64,000 nucleotides of DNA from Teleogryllus oceanicus (Eukaryota > Arthropoda > Insecta > Orthoptera > Gryllidae): assembly GCA_964035755.1 (NCBI GenBank), contig CAXIVR010000001.1, positions 353,971,674-354,035,673 on the forward strand, written 5' to 3'. Positions 42,579 to 53,102 of the stretch are shown one piece after another. The notes below the pieces were generated by a model. It made no database searches and had not been told where the DNA came from. It saw nothing but the letters and a program-made list of their open reading frames with translations. The position numbers and the translations under genes are program-made. How positions within the stretch are numbered: position 1 is the stretch's first letter; every line of letters begins with the position of its first letter.

Positions 42579-42712
42579 AATGTACTTATAAGCTGTTGTA
42601 TTGTTAATATACCTGCTTCCAATTATTAAGTTTATTTCTTATGACCTCGCAACAACATATTCAGTTTTTGATGGATTCATGGTTAAACCCAAAAATGTAT
42701 ATTCTTCATTTA
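42419..42712 (-). pseudogene. RTE-like RT connection with GT expansion
   Basis: On the minus strand TFLGLTMNPSKTEYVV (the GL.+N..KTEY+ motif following the RT palm) is followed by a YKYIG-like motif near 42,580. A run of Cys-Val codons then comes from the (GT)n microsatellite, and after it EGGCAKVRHRIAQGRVVTRQ continues the normal RTE sequence. The microsatellite has therefore grown inside coding sequence. Confidence 0.75.
42515..42577. repeat. (AC)n microsatellite
   Basis: About 62 bp of AC repeats within the RTE-like coding region. The RTE reading continues on both sides. Confidence 0.97.
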
Positions 42713-43715
42713 TAGCGTTTTCCATTCGTTGCACTGAAACCCACCCTAGTGCAGGGCAAAAAGGTCACCGCTCCGCAACAGTGCTACCCCACGCGCGTGA
42801 ATGGCAGCTACGAATGAAACGGATTCCGGAACTGAGTCAGTGCTTGTGCGCTACGCAGTGAAATTATTTACAGCTGTTCATGGTCAGTCACATTGATGGA
42901 ACTCGACAAAAAATAATTTTAAATTATGATCGTTGTTATACTTTTTATGAAGTATTTTGGTAATTATTACTTCTTAGTTCATAAATTATTAACGTGTGAT
43001 TTCTTTATTTAAAAACTACGAAAACTTCAAATGCGTATGAGTCGAAGTTCCATTTTTCGAGATTTGCTAGTGATCGATATAGTACACAAGATTTTGAACC
43101 GAAAGGATTCTGCAGAATTGTTTGATTACTGAAAACAATAAAAATATTAACACGAACATTTCCGCTGGTATATGTATGGTCGTGCGAGAAACATTTCTTG
43201 GCATATATATTTGAATGATTTTGTAATGTTCACTATTTTTATTTTCACTTTATTAGCGTTTCGAAATTGAGACATACCTAAAACACTTTAGTTCCTAAAT
43301 AGCACTGGATTTGTTAACATGAAGTTATTCAAGGTTGAATTTTCGGTAAACACAATCGGATTTTCTGAATTTCGTGCAAATCACAAAAATTATTTTAAGA
43401 CATTTCTTGCGAAACATAATATACTCCATCATTCGAAGTATTCCTGCGTGACAGAAGATCCTCAATTGCCTTCACAATTTCACCACGAGATTCTAATCAG
43501 CATGGATAACTTCCGTACCTAACCTCACAATGGCCCGGTGCACTAGACTGCCCTGATGCGATCGTCAGTGCAGTTTGGGGCACCCCGACTGCGCCCAGGG
43601 TCCGTGTCGATGTGCGAATGGAACATGCGCTTCTTTGCACTGGTGGGCCCTAGCAGTCGAATGGAACACGAAAGCTGCCCTGAGTGCGCACCAGTGCGGC
43701 GAATGGAAAACGCTA
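42713..43715. mobile_element. Harbinger-type MITE (1,003 bp) in RTE LINE
   Basis: Terminal inverted repeats of about 24 bp start TAGCGTTTTCCATTCG at 42,713 and mirror as CGAATGGAAAACGCTA at 43,700-43,715, with GCACTG/CAGTGC continuing inward. TTA flanks both sides (42,710-42,712 and 43,716-43,718). A 3-bp TTA duplication is the signature of the PIF/Harbinger superfamily. Removing the element and one TTA restores the RTE reading through the insertion site. No transposase gene is inside, so it is non-autonomous. Confidence 0.85.
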
Positions 43716-43729
43716 TTAGTTTCCTCAGC

Positions 43730-44460
43730 ATTTAATCTGTATCTTGTTCATCCTCGGTAAGAATAACCTGGTCGTCGGCGAAGTGAAGGGTAAAAAAATC
43801 ATCATTGTCAACTTCTATCCCCATATTCGGACATTTACGTCCCCAATTTTCAAGATCAGCATTTAAATATATTTTAAAGAGAGTAGGAGCTATACAGCAT
43901 TCTTATCTCAGACCTTCAAATGGATTCGTTACCTTTCCTCGAATTTTGATACAGCTTGCCATATTGTAGAGGTTTTGAATTGCTGTTATTAATTGTATAT
44001 TTATGTTTTGATGTCTGAGGACTTCCCATAATTTTTCCCATGGAATATTGTAATAGGCTTATGTGATATCTATAAAAACCATATGTTTCTAGATCATTTT
44101 ACCTATAATTTGACGAAGGCAAAATATTCCATCAATGCAAGATCTTCCTGTCCGAAAACCATTTTGTTCTTCAACATTTTTGATTGCGTTTTCCAACTTG
44201 GTCTTTATAATTTTTCCAAATATTCTACAAACAGAATTTGCACCTAATTGGTTATAATTTGTACATTCTTTACGATCTCCTTTTTTTGTAATACATGCTA
44301 TAGAAAATAAAGGCTAATTGCTTGAATAATACATCTGGGCTACATTTTATTAATCCTATAGGTATACCATCTGGTCCACCAGATCTTCCATTTTTCACCG
44401 ATCTTACAGCTTCTTGGACTTCTTTTTTACTAATTTCTTGAATGTTTTCATCACTACTAC
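43730..44460 (-). pseudogene. RTE-like reverse transcriptase domain
   Basis: On the minus strand, read with a few stops: ISKKEVQEAVRS, GGPDGIPIGLIK, YKKGDRKECTNYNQLG, IFGKIIKTKLENAI, EEQNGFRTGRSCIDGIFCL, MVFIDIT-AYYNIP (motif A Asp kept), CCIAPTLFKIYL, and FADDQVILTEDEQ (motif C kept). These are RTE-clade motifs. The domain is cut by the MITE at 43,715. Confidence 0.8.
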
Positions 44461-44849
44461 ATTAGTTTGTGTTATATTCAAGACTTCCGTCCGATCTTAT
44501 CTGAACATCTTTACATAATATTCCCTCCATTCTTTAGCCTGTATAATTTGTAAATGACAGTTTTCGTTGTTCTTCATAGTTTTGGGTGTTTTCCATGGTT
44601 CTTTTGATCGAGAGGTGCCTAAGGACTTTTCTATTCTTTCACATTGGTTTTGCCATACATTTTAGCTTTTGTTATTCTTTTTACCTCTCTAGGCATTTTC
44701 ATGTATTGTTCTCTAATTCTCTTTCTGTTGTTTGTTAGTTCTAAGTTAAAATTGATTACCTTCCTTCAATCTACTTCCTTTCATAAGAATATTACGAATA
44801 TGATGTAGGCAAACTACATCTGTATCTACATCATATCGCAATTCGCTCT

Positions 44850-45430
44850 GCCTGCTGTGGGTTGCATTTTAAACCGATCATCCGGTAGTAAGATTATGGG
44901 AGCTGGAGGCCGACCGGGCCTGCAGCGAGCGGCGTGTCCCCCTGTGAACACAACGCACTCATCTAGCGGTTCACCACGACGCATTTACTATTTTCGCAAT
45001 TGCGGCGTTACTAGTAATGAGAGGGGTGAAATGAAATCCAGGTCCGGAAACGACCTGTCCAGGTTTCCCTTCGAGTGCAAACTGGCGCCGTGAGGACTGC
45101 AGACACTGGCATGGAAATGTGCGAAGCGAGCTATCGCGGCTTCGAAATGAGTTGTTAAGAGTGTCGGCCAAACTCGAAGAAACGCGAAGGGAGCGGCGAA
45201 ACATGAAGACGGCGACAGCCACGGCTGCGGCGCCTGGACCGGCGGTGAGGCTTGCAACGTGTGGAGTGGCAGTGACGACGGCGGCGGCGAATGCGTCGGA
45301 GAGGGCAGCATCAACGAAGGACACCTTCATACTGGCGATTATAGTGCGTCATGTGGGCAAGGGGCAAACCATGAAAGTGCCCTGGAATACGAGTGGAGAA
45401 AATGAAGAGAAATTAAAACTTTTGATGTGA
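44850..45430. other. GC-rich stretch with open frames, unassigned
   Basis: Plus-strand frame 45,119-45,430 begins with a short coiled-coil-like part (SRLRNELLRVSAKLEET) and continues Ala/Thr-rich. Minus-strand frame 45,330-44,971 overlaps it and is Ala/Val-rich. Both lie inside the TAF5L intron. The high CG content makes long frames likely by chance. I do not assign a function. Confidence 0.35.
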
Positions 45431-45439
45431 TTAATGCAT

Positions 45440-46137
45440 ACGATTTTTATGTTACTAATCCAGAGGTTACTAATCCAGTCTAAATCTTAGATGGTTTTGA
45501 ATCGATGTGTTTTTAACATCAGTATTTTGTTCTCGATGTCGAATCACTAATATGATTCTAATGTCGATTCACTAATATGTTGTGTTTTATCTTCAGCAAC
45601 ATTTGGCATGATTCATCATACTGAAACCAGTTTGCAGAGAAGTATATCACAAAATGGGGCGAATCAAAAACATCAAACTTTAGATACATAGTTCAAAAGG
45701 ATCTGTTATACACAAAGGTGAAGCCATTTAAAGTCAGCATTCATGCAAAATTTTAATCTGATTTCGTCTTCAGAGCCTGCAGGAAGCATAGGCTTCATGA
45801 GAATTTGGAAATGGTATATTATAAGTGAAACGGCGTAAAAATGTCAGAAATAGAGCATTACATTATATAATTAATGTACACACAGAAACATTTAAAATGA
45901 GAAAATTATTTTTTCTCAAATTTGAAATATTTATACCCGAGTTTTTTGCACCATTTAATTTACAATGCTGATAGTTCTGTTCAAAAATATTCGGAAATTA
46001 TTGTAATGATACACCTTGAAAATAATTTTTTCTAAGAGTTAAATATAGAGAAAATATTAACAACTTATAACTCATGAATGTCCCAAAAAGCTTTTTAGAG
46101 AATAGAAACAAAACAAAAAATAAAAAATGTATATTAC
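45440..46137. other. Intron sequence, upstream part
   Basis: AT-rich intron between the unassigned GC-rich stretch and the donor of the upstream TAF5L exon. Nothing else seen. Confidence 0.5.
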
Positions 46138-46306
46138 CAGCAGAAGCCAGAAACTTTCCATTCGGGCTGAATCCTAACGCTTGAATAGCACTTGTGTGTC
46201 CAAAAAATAACCGTAACAACCTTGCGTCATTCACAGACCACATTTTCACTGTTTTGTCTGCTGAACCCGTCGCAAAGTACAGATTATTGGGATGAAATTT
46301 AATACA
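46138..46306 (-). CDS. TAF5L: TAF5L-like WD40 exon (upstream exon)
   Basis: TAF5L is a WD40 subunit of the nuclear SAGA/PCAF-type histone acetyltransferase complex. The 169-nt exon has an acceptor (TTTTTTCAG ending at 46,307) and a donor (GTAATAT starting at 46,137). It encodes CIKFHPNNLYFATGSADKTV, KMWSVNDARLL, GHTSAIQALGFSPNG and KFLASA, which is one full WD40 repeat (GSADKTVKMW) plus the start of the next. The donor leaves one base of a codon, completed by the first two bases of the exon at 40,327. Earlier exons are not found in the window. TAF5 is the alternative, but the FSPNGKFLASA...EDRIKIWDLAAG wording favours TAF5L. Confidence 0.75.
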
Positions 46307-46763
46307 CTGAAAAAAGAAAGCAAACAAATACAATTCCTAGGCCTGACATGGATTTCACATCAGATCACATCCATATTCACACCCAAAGTGCATACAGTCA
46401 AGAGCCATGAACTCCAACAAGAAATATCAGGAACTTAAAAAAAAGTACAAGTCATCACAATTTTCTGAATATTACATTTGTTAGTAAAATCTATTTATAA
46501 ACACACAAAAAGATATCAGTGTCATGAAGCAATGTATATGCTGGATATTTTATGCAAGATCTTGCATTAATTTTACTGAATAAGTATCAAAAAGCTCCAG
46601 AATTAATCTCTCCTGACCATGGAAATATTAAAACTTCAAGTGGAAACAATATCAGAATCCCCCCCCCCGGCGGTTTCTCAGAGGAGGAAAGGGAGGACTG
46701 TCTTCCTCTCTTTTCGTTTCACTTTTCAGAATAACATATTTGTATTGATGAACAGGGGGAAAT

Positions 46764-46975
46764 GTCGTGGCTCAGAGCGAAGTCCCTCCCATTCACCAAG
46801 GACGTCCGGGTTCGAATCCCGGACAGTCTCACATGAACTTTTTTTTTCAACAAAACGAGGCTGGCTGTTTCACAAGGGCTAGTCCAACTCCAGTGAAGTG
46901 TCCTAAACCCTGCCCCTCTCCTAATTCCTTCCCAATTGTGGCCGCTGGGTAGTGACGCAGGAGCGCGCAACAGAG
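46764..46975 (+). mobile_element. tRNA-derived SINE with shared body
   Basis: The head has an A-box-like TGGCTCAGAGCG near 46,769 and a perfect B box GGTTCGAATCC near 46,812, inside a CCGGGTTCGAATCCCGG palindrome like a tRNA T-arm. The body (46,845-46,975) is the same as the reverse complement of 14,455-14,575, which defines a dispersed family. The end runs into a GC-rich part and the (TA)n tract. Confidence 0.75.
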
Positions 46976-46997
46976 GGACGCGTGCACGGCGATCCCC

Positions 46998-46999
<2 letters not shown>

Positions 47000-47057
<58 letters not shown>
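47000..47057. repeat. (TA)n microsatellite
   Basis: About 57 bp of uninterrupted TA repeats between the tRNA-type SINE and the 5S-type SINE body. Such tracts often mark integration or recombination points. Confidence 0.97.
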
Positions 47058-47059
<2 letters not shown>

Positions 47060-47205
47060 ACTGCGACGAGACATGACATATACGCAATGGAGGATTACTC
47101 CTAAAAAAGGCACTAGTTAACTGATGATCACTTGCAAGCGCAGAGCGCCCAAGAGGCTTAGAGTCACATTGCGGCAATCTAGGCGCAACAATTAAAAAAA
47201 AAATT
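47057..47205 (+). mobile_element. 5S-SINE body, headless copy
   Basis: TTGACTGCGACG, GGAGGATTACTCC, a 'gcgcccaa.agg.tta.ga' segment and CGCAACAATTAAAAAAAAAA repeat the body and A-rich tail of the 24,985-25,312 SINE. The 5S-like head is missing and is replaced by the TA tract. Confidence 0.65.
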
Positions 47206-47654
47206 ACTTCGTAGTTTTCAACTTTGATCGAGTTTAAATTCCCCGCACTTTGTACGCGACGCGAAACGTCGACATCGCTTTGAGAAGGCATCATGATGGA
47301 ATGATATACTTCCATCACAGGAGGAATCCTGACGAAAAGACATGGGCGACCTAGTCCGACGCACCGATTTTTGCTTGTTCTTCGCAGCACCAGTACGTCA
47401 TGAACCACGTGATATCATGGGTACGTTTGAAAGGGGGTAGCGGATTAAGATATGTAAAACTGCCCCCATGGGTACATTTTTGTTGAAAATCGTAATTGAA
47501 GTGTAAAAAACAAAAAAGTTTTTCAGCGGATTAAAATCAATTAACCCAGAGTACTTCACACAAATAAAAAAAATGTTTTTAGCTTCCTATATTAGTTTTA
47601 ATTTTTTAACCACATTACGCCGACGAATATTAACTTTATTTATCCTTGCGACTT

Positions 47655-48640
47655 TCGATAGATTTTGTTTTTTTTTAAATTTATTTTTACGTCAAAAACT
47701 GTGTGTGACATGCTACGAGAAGTGAATTCTGTGCACGTTTTCATAAATCTCTGATCCCTACCATAAGACATAAAACTGCTAGAATTTTTAATGCAGAAAG
47801 GAATGAGCGTTTATGCAAGGATTGTAAACAAAAATATTCGCTCCGATGTAAAAAAAATCTATTTTCAAGGGTAAATCAGCAATAAATTTGGGCTCTTATC
47901 TCTCATGTCCTTCGTCAAGGAATAATATTTCCTGCAACGCCATCATGGAGAACTATAATTTTAATACCTACATTCCCCACTGAAGTCTAGAAGACCTGCA
48001 CAGATAATGAAGTTACATTTATGTCCAGAAGAAAACCAAAGGGCCATTTCAGCATTTGCTCAAAGGATCAGGGAAACTGGACGAAAAACCAGATCAAGAT
48101 GGGGGTCATTGACCCAGAAGCTGTGGTATCATACTTGTTACAGGTTGTTTACAATTATACAGTCCAAACGGTTAATAATACATTAAATATCACTGTTAAA
48201 ATTAATGTTACTTTCTTTTCGATGCTCAGAATAGTCTCTAATTGTATAGAAACAGTTATGCAGCAGAAACGATTTTACTTGGGATTTAAACTTTTCTAAC
48301 TTATTGTTCAATATCATCTGGCAAAGTGTTGTAAAATAATGTACATGTATTGTATGTGAATTTTTATAGTGAGCAATTGATTTTATCACCTGATGAATAC
48401 AATTAGTACGTCGAGTGTTATAGTTATAGACACTGGCGTTTTCTGAAAATATATTCCTGCCCTTAAGCAAGTCATTTTTGACAAAAACCACTGATTCGTA
48501 AATCAACACACAAGGTAATGGTAAAATTCCTAGACTAATAAACACAGGCTTGCAAGAATCACGTGGGTGGGATTTGGTTATTATTCGTACAATTCTTTTT
48601 TGTAATATAAAGGTTTGGGAACAATAAGGAAGTTGTGTTA
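47655..48640 (-). mobile_element. CR1-like LINE copy 3, 3' end
   Basis: A 5'-truncated minus-strand copy: RT C-terminal frame (48,656-48,183) followed by the shared 3' UTR ('ggggtcattgacccagaag', 'ccagaagaaaaccaaaggg', 'gaagtctagaagacctgc') down to an AAAT-rich tail near 47,655. The frame has LQKRIVRIITKSHPRDSC and NTRRTNCIHQV motifs. It is one of the younger-looking CR1 fragments. Confidence 0.8.
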
Positions 48641-48659
48641 CAACTGCATCATACACTTG

Positions 48660-49780
48660 ACGTCTTCAAAGAGCGTGTCTTTCTTGAAGAAAATTTCGAC
48701 AGGGAATTGTTATTTCCGTGCCGTCAGCACATATACGAACATACTTGAAAATGTGTTTTGAATGTAAAATACGTGATTTAATCCTTAAAATATGACTTTC
48801 TATTGGTTGTAACTGTTCATGTCAAACCGTGGCTTCAGTGCAGTGCAGCTGTAAAAGCGTCGTATCAAGATATCTACTTTATAACAGTTCTAAAAGCATT
48901 TAAACATCGTATGTAGTATTTATTAGAAGAATTTTCTGTCGTTGATGATGAAGGAAACGTACAAATCAAAATTTAGCCACAGAGAATCTACACGTGGAAG
49001 AGTGATACATTCCTTTTGTGGAGAATTTGATAGTGATGAATAAAAGCGCAATCGTAACTGGATCATCATTCTTTAATTATTAATTTGGTAATATGGAATA
49101 CATCTCCTAATTCAATTTAATCTTCATTTCATTGAAAAAAAAAAAAAAGCGGACTTTGTGTCTAGCAAAAACAGGTATCTCTTCTTTGGCGTGAAGATAT
49201 AGTTTTATTAAATAATGTCCTTTGACCTGCAAAAGCATCTCTTAATATTTAGAAGCTGAAAGGTTATTTAGAAAGATGAAAGCTGTGTATGACTTCGCTG
49301 GAAGGGATGTTAAATTGCAAGATTTTCATTCAGTACTGACTAGATGAGTGAAACCAATGTGTTATGCTGTTCAAGAACATGGTTCACTGAAAAGAAGTAC
49401 TGACAAGAAAAATTAAAAACAATAACGCAGTCTAAAGAATGGAAATGAATTAAGTTGTAATATAAAATTATATATCAAACATGTATCAGTAGATCCGCTG
49501 ACTTAACACCACAAAAAGAATCATCTCCAACATTCAAATTACGCACTGAAGTCGGGACGGTTTAATACCGGCCTATCGAGATGGAATTTTATTTTTGAAT
49601 ACATTTCACCCAAAATATTTAGGCGTTGAGCCAAAAAAAATATTTTTGCAATATAAGGGACACCGTAATATGTAGGGTGAGTCACGTAACGTTAGCACTT
49701 CCTGTAACTTTTAAACTGTTGAAGATATGCAGTTGCACTTGCAATGCAGTTTTCACGAAAGTGCATGAGAAAATGGGGCT
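48660..49780. other. AT-rich DNA with no recognised gene
   Basis: No motif, repeat or RNA gene recognised. Confidence 0.4.
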
Positions 49781-49789
49781 ACTTGATTG

Positions 49790-50165
49790 TGCGCTGAGGG
49801 GGCGCAGAGCGTGCGCTGAGGGGGCGCAGAGCGTGCGCTGAGGGGGCGCAGAGCGTGCGCTGAGGGGCGCAGAGGGGGCGCAGAGGGGGCAGAGCGGGCG
49901 CTGAGGGGGTGCAGAGCGGGCGCAGAGGGGTTGCAGAGCGGGCGCAGAGGGGGTGCAGAGCGTGCGCTGAGGGGCGCAGAGCGTGCGCTGAGGGGGTGCA
50001 GAGCGGGCGCAGAGGGGGCGCAGAGCGGGGCGCAGTGCGTGCGCAGAGCGGGCGCAGAGAGGTGCAGAGCGGGCGCAGAGGGGGTGCAGAGCGGGCGCAG
50101 AGGGGGTGCAGAGCGGGCGCAGAGGGGGCGCAGAGCGGGCGCAGAGCGGGCGCAGAGCGGGCGCA
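49790..50165. repeat. GC-rich minisatellite, about 20-bp unit
   Basis: Around 18 imperfect units of the type GCGCTGAGGGGGCGCAGAGCGT, with GCGCAGAGGGGGTGCAGAGC variants. There are two phases: GCGCTGA-type units at the left and GCGCAGA-type units at the right, suggesting local homogenisation. Overlapping frames on both strands, rich in Arg/Ala/Gly or Pro/Ser/Ala, are artefacts. It ends 19 bp before the target duplication of I-like copy C. Confidence 0.95.
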
Positions 50166-50485
50166 ACGCATGCGTACTCTCTTCATTTTTGCGAGTTGAT
50201 TGATTGATTGGGTTTAAAGGGCGCTTCAACTACTAAGGTAATTGGCGCCATTGTCAAAGTATTTCTAAAAAAATCAATTAATCAAGTTAAAAGGGGTTGC
50301 TGGTGCAACTTTCCAGCTAATTTAAAAGCTCATATATACCCTAAAAGGAAACCATCCATTACGCATAAAAAATTCAGGTAAACAGGATAAATTTTAAAAA
50401 CAGATCTGAGGCAGAGAAAATATTTATTGCCCTTATGTCAGATAAAATTATATATTCCGCTTTCTCTCAAAAAACAAAAAAGCTT

Positions 50486-51418
50486 CTAGAGCGCGGAATC
50501 GTCATCTCCGAGCACCTCTCGTAGAGAGTTGCCCAGACCATGTCTTCGTCGACTGCCAACAAATTTCAAACACTGCAGGAGGACGTGTTCCACAGAAAGA
50601 TCCGCCCTGCATCTATCACAGGTAGGAGGAGACTCGCCTCGAAGGAGGAAACTGTGAGAAAAATGGCAGTGTCCGATACGAAGACGGGTTAAAATAACTT
50701 CCTCCCGCCTGGACGAGGAACGCCAAGAATTAACACAGTCCTTTATTGCATTTAGTTTATAGGTGCTATTGTGCCACTCTGTTTGCCACGCTCTAAAGAT
50801 GGATCGTTTTAAGGAAGCTTTAACATCAGACGATGGTACGAATGGAATGTCAACACGAGTACTCTCCGTCGCCGATTTCGCCGCCCGATCAGCCATCTCG
50901 TTTCCTACGATTCCCACATGGCCTGGGACCTAACTTAGTACCAGGTACTTAGTACAGTACTTAGTACCAGGAGACAAAAGGCGATGGATGAGGTTTTTAA
51001 CTGATTGCGTCAGGTAGTCTGATGAAGAACGGGAGACAGCTTGTAGTGAGCTGAGAGAATCAGAACAGAGAACTACTCGGCGCAAACTCGCTGACTCGAT
51101 GTATTTTAGGGCTTCAAGAATTGCATACATTTCAGCAGTGAAGATACTGCACTGAGAATGTAGTCGATATGATTTGGTGGCTCTGATACAGTAACAACTA
51201 CATGCCACTGTGCCGTTGCACGATGAACCATCTGTGTATAAGAATACATTATCTGGATAGGCTATCCTCATGTCCTGAAAATGCATCTGGTAAACAAGAG
51301 GGCTAGTCGTTTGTTTGGGAAGCTCGGATAGTCTGAGATCAATATTCGGACGGAGGATTTCGCAATCGAATACCTGGAGGGTGGTGCAGCGATGTTCGAA
51401 GAATATAGGACGTTTCAT
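50486..51418 (-). pseudogene. I-like LINE RNase H domain
   Basis: Degrades RNA in RNA-DNA hybrids during target-primed reverse transcription. Frame 51,418-50,930 has VFLYTDGSSCNGTVACSCYC (catalytic Asp in YTDGS), TAEMYAILEALKYI (catalytic Glu) and VVLCSDSLSSLQAV (third Asp). A break near 50,925 leads to MGIVGNEMADRAAKSAT (the GxxxADxxAK end with the fourth acidic residue). The rest (50,880-50,486) includes a CDRC...EHVLLQC zinc-finger-like C-terminus common in I-type ORF2. All four acidic positions are visible despite the frameshift. Confidence 0.85.
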
Positions 51419-52740
51419 ACTTAGGATGGGTAATTATTTCGCGACAAGGATGATTAGGAAGTCCTGATACTTTAGCACCGTAAGATGCTAATAAGATATC
51501 CCGCCTTCTTTTTAAGGAGGGCTCACCGGCCTCGGCTAGAAGGCACTCAATTCGGCTGGTGCGATACGCACCAGTTGACAGACGGATACCAGCGTGGTGT
51601 ATACTATTGATGGGTCGCAGAGTGGAGGGAGCTGCCGAGCCATACACTTCACTACCGTAATCCAAAACTGAGCGGATGAGTGATCTATATAACCGCAGTA
51701 GGGTAGTGCGGTCGGCACCCCATGATGTACCATTCAGCATTCGAAGAAGATTAAGGGGAGAGACACATCTGGTTTGTAATCCACGGATATGAGCACGCCA
51801 CGTTAGGGACTTGTCAAATGTAAGCCCCAGGAACTTAGCAGATTCAGCGAATGGAAGCTGATTTCCTCCTAAGTAAAGAACTGGGTTGCTATGCAAATGG
51901 AATATCCTACAAACATGCAAACAGGTACATTTAGTAGCAGAGAAATTGAAGCCCGTTGACGTGCTCCATTCGTGGAGCTTGTTAAGCACCATTTGGAGTT
52001 GCCTCTGTATCACACTGATGCTGCTGGATGAACAGAAGATGGCAAAGTGGTCCACAAACAACGACGCCTTTACAGGTTCTCGTACGGTCAACGCTATACC
52101 ATTGATGGCGATGGCAGAGTGACACTCAGGACTGATCCTTGGGGGATACCATTTTCAAGAGGGTGACTACGAGAAAGCCTATCACCCACACGAACACGGA
52201 AGGATCTGTTCGAAAGGAAGCTTTGAAGGAATAGAGGAAGCTTCCCTAAATCCCAAGAGTGCAGGGTTTGCAGAATGCCATGCCTCAGGTGGCGTCGTAG
52301 GCCTTTTCTATGTCGAATAATATGGCCACAAGATGTTGCCTCAAGACGAACGATGTACAAACAGCTGTTGCCAACGAAGCGAGGTGGTCCAAGGTTGAAC
52401 GGTTTCTTCTAAACCCGCTTTGGATTGACGTCAATAGATTTTTATACTCCAAGGTCCAGACCAGACGCTGATTCACCATGCGTTCCAGAACTTTGCATAC
52501 GCAGCTTGTGAGAGAGATAGGTCGAAAACTTGATGGCAGTGATCGATCTTTGCCTTCTTTGGGAACTGGGACGATGATGGCTTCTCGCCAAAAGGTAGGA
52601 ATGGTGTGCTCTTCCCAAATACGGTTAAAGAGTCGGAGAAGAAATTGCATGGCCATTTCGGGAAGATGTTGCAGCATTAAGTTGTGAATTTGGTCTGGAC
52701 CTGGTGTGGTTCTTTTTGCAAGCATTAGAGCAGAACTCAT
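51339..52740 (-). pseudogene. I-like LINE reverse transcriptase, motif C altered
   Basis: Frame 52,740-52,285 holds TPGPDQIHNLML, VPVPKEGKDRSLPSSFRPISLTS, LLTSIQSGFRRNRSTLDHL and VAILFDIEKAYDAT (motif A). The next frame (52,360-52,094) has FLSNRSFRVRVGD and GIPQGSVLSVTL (motif B). Frame 52,091-51,339 has SLFVDHFAIFC where YxDD is expected: the second Asp is replaced by His. It continues through LGLTFDKSLTWRAHI, YGSEVYGSA and LAEAGEPSL. At least two frameshifts are present, so this RT cannot be active. Confidence 0.88.
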
Positions 52741-53102
52741 TTAAAACATGGAGAAATGGGTATTATAGTCCTCATGTGCTCTGCTAGAAAAATCCAAAGC
52801 GCGGTTTTCCATTCTTTCTTTGAGAAGGATGAAGTTTGGAGCATAGTTTGCCGAACTCGACATGTTTTCATAATGAGTGGCAAGTACCTCTGCAATGGCG
52901 TCTCGAGCTGTGATAACCTGACCATTTTTTTGAAGACCTCGGACAGAGTTTGGGGAAGGATATCCTTTGATTTGACGCACCTTCCTCCATACCAGACGTG
53001 GTGGCGTTTGGCAATTCAAAGAGGAGACGTATGACCTCCATGATGCATTTTTTCTTTTAAAATGGTTCTCCTCGCCTTTGCTCTGCACCTTTTGTACTCG
53101 AT

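Larger units (their letters stand above)
41943..44850 (-). mobile_element. RTE-like LINE, decayed, inside the intron
   Basis: On the minus strand the order is a degraded region near 44,800-44,500, RT (about 44,460-43,730), a 1-kb foreign element, the RT end and connection (42,712-42,419), and a C-terminal basic motif (42,150-41,947). RT motifs such as DGIPIGLIK, EEQNGFRTGRSC and FADDQVIL are characteristic of RTE-clade LINEs. Stops and indels are frequent. It lies entirely inside the TAF5L intron in the same direction as the gene. Confidence 0.8.

Noticed and set aside
44971..45430. Ala-rich and coiled-coil-like proteins on opposite strands
   Set aside because: Overlapping frames in a GC-rich intron patch without recognisable domains; insufficient to call a gene.
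46764..46835. Functional tRNA gene
   Set aside because: The acceptor stem does not pair convincingly and the sequence continues into a dispersed repeat body; treated as a SINE head.
47258..47265. V(D)J-like or Transib end at the CGAAACGTCG motif
   Set aside because: No CACAGTG heptamer is adjacent; it belongs to the CGAAACGT block type.
49790..50165. CRISPR-like array
   Set aside because: Units are contiguous with no unique spacers, and the genome is eukaryotic; it is a minisatellite.
49753..50229. Long Arg/Ala/Gly- and Ser/Ala/Pro-rich frames on both strands
   Set aside because: They are readings of the 20-bp minisatellite, open in several frames at once, and lack any start context or conserved domain.
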